DNA of 37,744 nucleotides, from positions 1 to 37,744 of the forward strand of contig DAIPHL010000003.1 in assembly GCA_036771375.1 (NCBI GenBank), in the 5' to 3' direction. The translations under genes were made by a program, and so were the position numbers. Source of the DNA: DAIPHL01 sp036771375. GTDB taxonomy: Bacteria; Synergistota; Synergistia; Synergistales; Synergistaceae. Below the pieces are notes generated by a model that saw only the letters and a list, made by a program, of their open reading frames with translations, searched no databases and had not been told where the DNA came from. Every line of letters begins with the position of its first letter. Within the stretch, counting starts at the first letter, position 1. Positions 31,823 to 37,744 of this stretch are shown here, in pieces.

Positions 31823-32227
31823 TCCATGAGTCTATAAAATAATCCGTGCTTTTGCCCTTTCTCAGGAACCGCTTCGAGAGTTAGTCAAGGGGAACGGAAC
31901 TCGAGTAGCCCGAAGAACAGCGATAAACCGGAGGGCTCCAGCAAAAGTCCTTCAGTGATTGAGATTTTCAGCCGGCGGGGACTACGGATTCATACCCGTT
32001 ATCCTCGATAAGCAGCAGAAAAGGGCCGACGGCACAGAGGCAAAGCCGCATCCAACTGCATTTCCCGACGAAGGGACCGCCCCCGGCACGAAAAACGCGC
32101 TTTCCGAAAGAAAAAGGAAGCGACGATTCGTTTCTCGCCCTCCGGGGACATCCTTCGTCTTTGTCTCTCTACGCTCAAGCGACGCAACAAGCTCTTGCGA
32201 GCGCAAAGAAGACGGAACTTGCCGGGG
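31823..32227. other. 405-bp gap between convergent genes
   Basis: No gene is seen. The M20 gene (plus) and pepT (minus) converge here. The only useful structure is the minus-strand terminator at 32091-32122. Open frames crossing 32228 on the plus strand are shadows of pepT. Confidence 0.5.
32091..32122 (-). terminator. Terminator of the symporter-pepT operon
   Basis: In the minus-strand sense CGCTTCC pairs with GGAAAGCG (one bulged A) around a 10-nt loop and is followed after CG by TTTTT. It lies about 105 nt after the pepT stop. Confidence 0.5.
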
Positions 32228-33454
32228 TCACCTCGCGAAACTCTTGACGATCCTCACCAAGATGGCCGATATTTTCTCCATCGACTGCACGGGCACATAT
32301 TCATACCTACCGTGGAAATTATGTCCTCCGGTGCATATATTCGGACACGGAATGCCCTGGAAGGAGAGAACGGTTCCGTCCGTGCCGCCGCGCATGGGGG
32401 TGTAGAAGGGAGTGATTCCCTCGGCTTTCATCGCCTCCTCGATCGCCTCGACGATTTCGAAGCGGTCCTTGATGGCTTCGCTTATGTTTTTGTACGTGTC
32501 GCTCATGGTAAACGTCACGGTATCGTTGCCGTAGACTTTGTTGAGATAGGCGGCGATATCGCCGATTCGCTCCTTTCTCGCCTCGAACTTCGTCCTGTCG
32601 TGGTCTCTTATGTAGAACTTCATCTTTGTAAGTTCGACATCTCCGCCGAACTCGAGAACATGATAGTACCCCTCGTATCCCTCCGTGTGTCCGGGTGTCT
32701 CCGCACTCGGCAGCATGTTGAGGAATTCGTTCGCGATCAGAATCGAGTTTTTCATCTTGTCCTTGGCGATTCCGGGATGGATGCTGACGCCCTTTACCGA
32801 GACCCTCGCCTCGGCCGCATTGAAGGTCTCGTACGTGATTTCTCCGATCGGGCCTCCGTCGAGCGTGTAGGCAAACTGCGGGTCGAAAAGCGCCTTGTCG
32901 AGGGTCTGTGCGCCAAGACAACCGGTCTCCTCATCGGTCGGGAAAAAGAGCTGCAACTCCGGGTGTTTTTCCTCCGGATGTTCATGAAAATATTGAAGCA
33001 TGGTCATGATCTCCGCGATGCCGGCCTTGTCGTCGGCACCGAGAAGCGTGGTGCCGTCGGTGACGACGATGTCGTCGCCGACGTAATTTTTCAAATGCGG
33101 AAACGTCTTTACCTTCATCACGATGTTTTTTTCTTCGTTGAGCGGAATGTCACGCCCGTCATAGTCTTTCACGACGCGCGGTTTGACTCCATGCCCATTG
33201 AATTCAGGTGTGGTGTCGACGTGGGCACAGAATCCGATCGCCGGGGCACCGGCACAACCATTTGCGGGGACCCTGGCGTAGACACAGCCCGCTTCCGAGA
33301 CAAAGACATCGACCGCCCCCAGCGCCTCCAGCTCACCCGCCAGAAGAAGCGCGAACTCCCTCTGGCTTTCCGTGCTTGGCACGGTTTTGCTGTCAAAGGC
33401 AGACTCCGTATCTATCTTTACGTACCTCAAAAATCTGTCGAGCACGGTTTCCAT
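32228..33454 (-). CDS. Peptidase T (tripeptide aminopeptidase)
   Basis: PepT removes the N-terminal residue from tripeptides in the cytoplasm. The 408-aa length equals that of E. coli PepT. The M20B zinc site is complete: CAHVDTTPE (His, Asp), LGADDKAGIAE (bridging Asp), FPTDEETGCLG (catalytic Glu pair), YTLDGGP (Asp) and the late TGGHNFHGRYEYV (His). The start METVLDRFLRYVKIDT is typical; GAGGGAG is about 10 nt upstream. It follows the sodium:solute symporter gene by 25 nt, so the two form an operon. The symporter may import the peptide or export or import a resulting amino acid. Confidence 0.95.
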   Translation of the reverse strand: METVLDRFLRYVKIDTESAFDSKTVPSTESQREFALLLAGELEALGAVDVFVSEAGCVYARVPANGCAGAPAIGFCAHVDTTPEFNGHGVKPRVVKDYDGRDIPLNEEKNIVMKVKTFPHLKNYVGDDIVVTDGTTLLGADDKAGIAEIMTMLQYFHEHPEEKHPELQLFFPTDEETGCLGAQTLDKALFDPQFAYTLDGGPIGEITYETFNAAEARVSVKGVSIHPGIAKDKMKNSILIANEFLNMLPSAETPGHTEGYEGYYHVLEFGGDVELTKMKFYIRDHDRTKFEARKERIGDIAAYLNKVYGNDTVTFTMSDTYKNISEAIKDRFEIVEAIEEAMKAEGITPFYTPMRGGTDGTVLSFQGIPCPNICTGGHNFHGRYEYVPVQSMEKISAILVRIVKSFAR

Positions 33455-33479
33455 GAATTATGACTCCCTCTTTCGGAGA

Positions 33480-34916
33480 TTACTTTCCAGCCGATGCCCT
33501 GTGGTAGACCGCTTCCAGTGGCACCGCTCCCGTTCCCCGGGTGAGGGCCGAAACCACGTAAATCACGGCAAAGGAAAACGGCACCATCAAAATGGCGCTT
33601 TTTACACCATACGGCGACTTCAAAACGATCTCCCAGACGATTGTTCCAACGCCGCCGGCGAGAATACCGCAGACTCCTCCGGCCTTCGTCACGTTCTTCG
33701 AAAAGAGCGCACAGACCAGAGCGGGCGTCACAGAGGCGCCGTACATCGAATAGGCGTACATCTGCACCGAAAGGATATCGGGAAAGAAGCGCCCCATCAG
33801 GTAAGCGAGGATCGCGATGCCCACGGCCGAGACCCTCAGGGCAAAGAGCTTCTCTCTGTCCGTAGCGTTTTTATGCAGGAAACGACCCCAGATATCGTAG
33901 GTGATATTCGACGAAATGGTGAGTATATAAGAGTCTCCCGTCGTGACGATAAAGGACATGCAGGCGGCCATCAGGAGACCACCGACAAGAGGAGGCATAA
34001 AGCCTATCGCCAGCTGGAAGATGACGGTATCGGGCCTGTCGATGTTCGGAAGCAGGTAGATGCCCGTCGTCGTGAGAATGATGATCAGTGCGCAGACCAA
34101 AATTTCGGAAAAGACGAGCCCGAGGCCGGACTTCCTGGCTGTCTTGACGTCCTTTGCGGCGCCCATTCGCTGGATCATGTTCTGATCGCCGAGAACCAGA
34201 AAGAAGACAGGGAATATATATCCCAACGCCTGAATTAAAGTCAGATTGCCGATGAACGTGTTTTTCCCCTCGGGGAGGTTCTTGAATACCCCCCAAAAAC
34301 CTCCATCGACCTGCCCGGAAAGAAGAGGAATGGCGACCATAAACCCTCCGACGAACAAAAAGGCGCTGATGGCGTCGGTATAAGCGATGCTGACCATACC
34401 CCCGGTAACGGCAAGAAGCAACATCAAAAAGCCTGAAGAGATGATCGCGCTCTCGAGCTCCATACCGGTGGTGAGATTGACGAGATTGCCGGCCGCCTTG
34501 AACTGCGACGAGAGTATCCCAACGTAGCCCAACACGATACAGAGTGTCGCGATGACGCGCGCTGACGTCCCGTAACGTATCTCGAAGAGCTCCGGTATCG
34601 TGTAGGTCGTCGCCTCTCGGACACGCCCGGAAACGAGATACAAAAGAAACATCCCGATCGGAGCCCCCATAAAAACAAGGGTTCCGAAGAGCGGGCCGTT
34701 TTTCCAGATAAGATTCGCCGATCCCGTGATGCCACCGGCGCCGCACCACGTGGCGAGCAGCGTCCCCACCAGGACGATGGTCGGCAGACTTCTGTTTGCG
34801 ACAGCGAAGTCGTCGGAATTCTTGACCTTTTTCTTCGTGAGATAAAGGCCGACCGCCACGACGAAAAACAGATACACCAACACACAGGTGATAATCACCG
34901 GACTTGCATTGAACAT
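33480..34916 (-). CDS. Sodium:solute symporter (SSS family)
   Basis: This 478-aa membrane protein has about thirteen hydrophobic segments and the SSS pattern: KKKVKNSDDFAVANRSLP after helix 1, GTLLATWCGAGGITGSAN in helix 2, and TGGMVSIAYTDAISAFLF in a later helix that usually takes part in sodium binding. It drives uptake of a small solute with sodium. The family covers sugars, amino acids, pantothenate and others, so the substrate is unknown; the pepT partner suggests an amino acid or peptide. AGAGGATG lies about 6 nt before ATG 34916. The upstream leader of about 300 nt is strongly structured. Confidence 0.88.
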   Translation of the reverse strand: MFNASPVIITCVLVYLFFVVAVGLYLTKKKVKNSDDFAVANRSLPTIVLVGTLLATWCGAGGITGSANLIWKNGPLFGTLVFMGAPIGMFLLYLVSGRVREATTYTIPELFEIRYGTSARVIATLCIVLGYVGILSSQFKAAGNLVNLTTGMELESAIISSGFLMLLLAVTGGMVSIAYTDAISAFLFVGGFMVAIPLLSGQVDGGFWGVFKNLPEGKNTFIGNLTLIQALGYIFPVFFLVLGDQNMIQRMGAAKDVKTARKSGLGLVFSEILVCALIIILTTTGIYLLPNIDRPDTVIFQLAIGFMPPLVGGLLMAACMSFIVTTGDSYILTISSNITYDIWGRFLHKNATDREKLFALRVSAVGIAILAYLMGRFFPDILSVQMYAYSMYGASVTPALVCALFSKNVTKAGGVCGILAGGVGTIVWEIVLKSPYGVKSAILMVPFSFAVIYVVSALTRGTGAVPLEAVYHRASAGK

Positions 34917-35121
34917 AAAATCATCCTCTCATCCGATCTCCTGCACGGGAACGCAGGACCCCGACATCTCGACATCTTCTCCGTAAAATCATGGCAGCTT
35001 CCGTTTTTCACAAGCTCCGAACCCCTCGAGGACACGCCATCAGGGACATCGACTTCGTCGCAAGCGAAAGTGGGGCCGAAGTGTCTCCGGCTCCTGTGAG
35101 TTTTTGTAGGCTCCGTTGTCC

Positions 35122-35203
35122 GAGCAATCAACCCTCCCGTCCGTCGATGGAATGCACGGCTTTGCGACGGTTCTTCGTGCCATTCTCGACGCTGATTCCG
35201 CTC
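35122..35203 (-). ncRNA. Structured RNA element in the symporter leader, class unknown
   Basis: Nested stems are visible. GAGC (35122-35125) pairs with GCTC (35200-35203), and AATCA (35126-35130) with TGATT (35193-35197), with CC bulged. Inside, CGTCGA (35142-35147) pairs with TCGACG (35186-35191), then GAATGCACG (35150-35158) with CGTGCCATTC (35176-35185) with one bulged C. A 17-nt loop closes it. It matches no riboswitch class I know. Because it sits in the transcribed leader of symporter-pepT, a regulatory RNA is possible. Confidence 0.4.
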
Positions 35204-35229
35204 GAATGCTCCCTTTAGCGTATTCTCCT

Positions 35230-35258
35230 ATTAAAGCACTCTTTTGTTGAAAAGACAA
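35230..35258 (-). promoter_or_regulatory. Promoter of the symporter-pepT operon
   Basis: On the minus strand TTGTCT (35258-35253, 4/6), a 17-bp spacer and TTTAAT (35235-35230, 5/6) predict a start near 35223. The surrounding DNA is AT-rich, unlike the leader that follows. Confidence 0.5.
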
Positions 35259-35376
35259 ACAATCAAATATTTTTTAGATTTCCACGTTCATTTTCCCTCC
35301 ATTTTCGACACCCTTCGTCAAGATATCAGAGCAGCAAGGTACGACGCACCTGGTCTCACATACAAACGGACAGGGC

Positions 35377-37744
35377 TCAACTCCCGCCGCCCGGTAGAGC
35401 GCCCGTGCGGAAGAAGTGGGGTACATAGCCCTCGCGGTATCCGATCTCCGGCTTGCCGTATCTCGCCCGCTGTGCGTTCACGAGCTTGCGGGCGTTGTCG
35501 TACAGGCGCCGCACGGTGCGATACGCCTTGATCATGTTCTTGTCCGCGCCCATCTCCGTGAGTTCCGCATCGGTGAAGACCCTGCCCAGGGCGTCTCCCT
35601 GCAAAAGGATCCCCATGAATTTCTCCCGGTCGGAGACGAGGTTCTTGAACACACGGTCGACCGCGCGGTTCCAGTTCGCGCGCATCCGCTCCTGTTTCTG
35701 TATGGCGGCCTTGGCCATGCGGAAGAAGATCGCGAACTTTCCGTGCCTGCGCGCGACCACGTTCGGAGAGCTGAACAGGTCGATCATCTTCGTATCGTTC
35801 GACGTGTCTCTTTGTCTCTGCTGAATCTCGATCCGGTCCGCCCCGAACGTGGCGTCCTTTGCGAGCATCCGGTCGAACACGCCGCGCATCTCGTCGGTGA
35901 GCTCGATCTTCGGGTGGTTGCGCAGGGTTTCGTAGAGCTCCGCGAGCCACTGCTTGAATCGGAAGAACGCCGAACGCAGAGAGGGAGACGGGGCCTTGCC
36001 CTCGCTCACGTAGGCGACGAACGACTCGGCGAACTTTTCGTGCTGTTCTCTCGTGAAGCCCTTCTGTCCCTCTTTCCAGCCGAGGAATTTCTTGATCGCG
36101 GCGAGATCGGCCTGCAACTGCTTGTCGTCCTTGAACTTCGCCGCCTGCCTTTCCATCGCCCAGAGGAAGAGATGCCCGCTCTCGTGGAGGAAGGAGTCCT
36201 CCCGTGCGAACTGGCTCAGGTTGATCTTGACCTCTCCGCCGCCCATGGTCTCGGGGAGCGTGATCGAGGCGAGGCCGGAGCCGTCTTCCCCCTGATACAG
36301 CCCCGGATATTCCTCCCGCAGCTTGACAAGATCGGCTTCGGTCTTTATGTTGTCGGCATGTATCCGCTGTTGCGAAGCGTCCACGGGCAGCAACGGGAGC
36401 CCGGTCCGGTCTGTCCATGCGGTGGCTTTTCCTCTGTTCACATATCGCAGTCTTCCGTTTTCCACCTCATTGACAAACCACGGATCGTTTGGTACTCTGT
36501 TTTCAATTAAAGAGCCCTTCTCGGCGGCACCCCTTGGCGATTGGAGCCAAGACTGGCCCGTCGAAGAAGGGCTCTTTTCCCTGTCCTTCCCGTACGCGCT
36601 TGCAAGTCTGTTCACGACCAGCCTGTCTCGGCCTTTCGAGACGTTCAAGTGCAACGCAGCGACTACGCTCGCTCCATTCGCATCCCGTAAATCGAGCATG
36701 GCGACCAGGGCATTCTTTTCGGTCGCCGACTCAAACACGGCGATGGGATCGGCGATGGCGGCCGGAAGCTGTTCGAGGATCTCCGGCGTCATGCCCGGAT
36801 GATCTTCGAGGATTCGGTTGATCTTCCCCGCGGTCATAAAGACCGGTTTCACGTCCGCTCCGGCCAGGTGCAGCGCGAGCGGTGTCGTCATGACCTTTAT
36901 CGAAGTCCTCGGGTTCAGATTGTCCCTGTTCCTTATCGCCTCGGCAAACGCCTTCGTATCCGCATCGAGCTCCGCTTGCGCGGAGCCGCCTTCCCCCTGA
37001 TACAGTTTTGGATGTTCATTTTGCAGCTTGACAAGATCGGCTTCGGTTGGTATATTCAACCTATGAAGTGCTTCCCGCTGGCGCGGCATAATGGGCAATT
37101 GCAGCCCGGCGCCCTCAGCCCAGGAAGCACTCTTTTTTGTGTTCATATACCGCAAATTCCCCGCCTCGATCTGCCCCGCGAACCACTGGTTGTTGACCTT
37201 CACGGAGCCGTCCGCTCCTTTTCTGATTTGTCCGTAGGCGCTGGTCATATAGGCCGGCTCTCCCGGCTTCGACGCGTTCAACGCCACGGGCACGACGATC
37301 GTCCCGCCCTTGGAGTCCTTCAACTCCAGCATGGAGACGTAGGAGCCCGGCACGGTGGCGGACTTGAACACCATAATGGGGTCGGCGAGCGCGCGGGGAA
37401 TCTGTTTCAGGATTTCCGGCGTGATCTCCGCGTGTTTCTTGTCCAGGATTTTACTGAGCACATTCGGCGTGGTGACGATCTCCTTGAAGCCGACCTCTCC
37501 GCCCCCCGCCAGATTCAGGGCAAGCGGCGTCGTCATGACGCGGACGGGCCGATTTTGCTGCAACTCCCCGCGCTGGAATTTGTCGATCGTGCCCTCCCAC
37601 GCCCTTTCATCCCTCGCCAGTTTCCTCTCCGCATCCTCCCCCCGCTGGTAATAGGTCTCGGAGGCTGGGTTGCCGGCTTTGTCCCAGCGGCTCCACCTGC
37701 GCGTTGTCCCATCCGGGAGGGTTTCTTTCGCGAGTCGTCCGTCG
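35377..37744 (-). CDS. Phage/mobile-element polyvalent protein with MuF-C-like repeats and HExxH, partial
   Basis: The open frame enters at the right edge without a start, so the N-terminus lies outside; at least 788 codons are inside. Two repeats of about 190-210 aa (37545-36982 and 36900-36274) each open with VMTTPLAL-LAG. They continue with a conserved core of the form TPEILxQxPxAxADPIxVFxSAT, matching the phage MuF C-terminal domain, and end with EADLVKL..P.LYQGE. Then comes a zincin-like motif LHESGHLFLW (His-Glu-x-x-His near 36186-36172) and a long helical C-terminal region. Such domain strings are typical of large polyvalent proteins injected by phages or conjugative elements. The protein stops soon after GYREGYVPHFFR with a short tail TGALPGGGS. 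In related proteins I would expect the sequence to go on, so the end may be truncated. Exact function unknown. Confidence 0.75.
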   Translation of the reverse strand, partial: DGRLAKETLPDGTTRRWSRWDKAGNPASETYYQRGEDAERKLARDERAWEGTIDKFQRGELQQNRPVRVMTTPLALNLAGGGEVGFKEIVTTPNVLSKILDKKHAEITPEILKQIPRALADPIMVFKSATVPGSYVSMLELKDSKGGTIVVPVALNASKPGEPAYMTSAYGQIRKGADGSVKVNNQWFAGQIEAGNLRYMNTKKSASWAEGAGLQLPIMPRQREALHRLNIPTEADLVKLQNEHPKLYQGEGGSAQAELDADTKAFAEAIRNRDNLNPRTSIKVMTTPLALHLAGADVKPVFMTAGKINRILEDHPGMTPEILEQLPAAIADPIAVFESATEKNALVAMLDLRDANGASVVAALHLNVSKGRDRLVVNRLASAYGKDREKSPSSTGQSWLQSPRGAAEKGSLIENRVPNDPWFVNEVENGRLRYVNRGKATAWTDRTGLPLLPVDASQQRIHADNIKTEADLVKLREEYPGLYQGEDGSGLASITLPETMGGGEVKINLSQFAREDSFLHESGHLFLWAMERQAAKFKDDKQLQADLAAIKKFLGWKEGQKGFTREQHEKFAESFVAYVSEGKAPSPSLRSAFFRFKQWLAELYETLRNHPKIELTDEMRGVFDRMLAKDATFGADRIEIQQRQRDTSNDTKMIDLFSSPNVVARRHGKFAIFFRMAKAAIQKQERMRANWNRAVDRVFKNLVSDREKFMGILLQGDALGRVFTDAELTEMGADKNMIKAYRTVRRLYDNARKLVNAQRARYGKPEIGYREGYVPHFFRTGALPGGGS
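36274..36900 (-). repeat. MuF-C-like repeat 2 in the polyvalent protein
   Basis: This copy runs from IKVMTTPLALHLAG to REEYPGLYQGEDGSG. It contains MTPEILEQLPAAIADP and an insertion of roughly 20 residues (around KSPSSTGQSWLQSPRG) not seen in copy 1. Confidence 0.65.
36982..37545 (-). repeat. MuF-C-like repeat 1 in the polyvalent protein
   Basis: This copy runs from VRVMTTPLALNLAG to NEHPKLYQGEGGS. It aligns with the second copy over its whole length, with EITPEILKQIPRALADP as the strongest block. Confidence 0.65.

Larger units (their letters stand above)
34917..35376. other. 460-bp leader and intergenic region upstream of the symporter
   Basis: No gene is accepted here. In the minus-strand sense it holds a promoter (35258-35230) and a leader of about 306 nt with a compact stem structure (35122-35203). 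A further small hairpin (GCCG/CGGC) lies near 35090. A minus-strand ATG at 35183 opens a 47-codon frame (MARRTVAKPCIP...) without a ribosome binding site. The sequence may be a dispersed intergenic element or a structured RNA. Confidence 0.45.

Noticed and set aside
35040..35258. Minus-strand 72-codon frame in the symporter leader
   Set aside because: Its TTG start overlaps the predicted -35 box, and the internal ATG at 35183 lacks a ribosome binding site. The stem structure explains the sequence better.
1..37744. CRISPR arrays, insertion sequences or rRNA genes
   Set aside because: No regularly spaced repeats, no transposase motifs and no rRNA-like sequence were seen on reading the window.

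Overview
The window looks like a bacterial chromosome segment of moderate GC content. It carries two complete TRAP transporters, a full hexuronate pathway, acid- and peptide-handling enzymes, and no respiratory genes. That gene mix suggests an anaerobic acid- and amino-acid-using bacterium, perhaps a member of the Synergistota. The taxonomic guess is inference from content only; no rRNA or other marker gene is present.

Layout. (1) 1-2792: a nearly gene-free left edge, then on the minus strand a small helical protein followed by a membrane-bound nucleotide-sugar dehydratase/epimerase whose C-terminus is cut by an in-frame TAG. (2) 2956-13021: an IclR-type repressor divergent from a plus-strand operon kdgK - eda (with an extra C-terminal domain) - uxaB - uxaA - zinc dehydrogenase (LgoD-like) - dctP - dctQ - dctM. 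(3) 13397-14818: uxaC alone on the plus strand, ending at a hairpin shared with a convergent operon. (4) 23212-14875, minus strand, nine genes: ABC ATPase, two bicupin paralogues, two TIM-barrel epimerase-like paralogues, a family-3 solute-binding protein, permease, uxuB, uxuA. A divergent GntR/FCD regulator follows at 23598. (5) tRNA-Leu(UAG) at 24427-24510. (6) 24848-31822, plus strand: nitrilase-type amidohydrolase, D-2-hydroxyacid dehydrogenase, a second DctPQM TRAP transporter, a second GntR/FCD regulator and an M20 metallohydrolase. (7) 34916-32228, minus strand: a sodium:solute symporter and peptidase T behind a long structured leader. (8) 35377 to the right edge, minus strand: the C-terminal part of a large phage or mobile-element polyvalent protein with two MuF-C-like repeats and a HExxH motif.

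How the genes work together. UxaC isomerises glucuronate and galacturonate. The galacturonate branch runs UxaB, UxaA and the glucuronate branch runs UxuB, UxuA. Both meet at 2-keto-3-deoxygluconate, which KdgK and Eda convert to pyruvate and glyceraldehyde-3-phosphate. The LgoD-like dehydrogenase probably feeds L-galactonate (or a related aldonate) in at tagaturonate. The first TRAP transporter is the likely importer of the free sugar acids. The minus-strand operon joins the mannonate branch to an amino-acid-type ABC transporter and four proteins of unknown role (two bicupins, two TIM barrels, one of them without most metal ligands). This is the best candidate here for an undescribed catabolic route, perhaps for a uronate conjugate.

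Regulatory structure is clear in several places. There is a consensus promoter with an inverted-repeat operator just downstream of +1 in front of kdgK, a 12-bp inverted repeat flanking the gntR/ABC promoter region, and a GC-rich hairpin without a U-tract 10-14 nt after the binding-protein stop codon in all three transporter operons.
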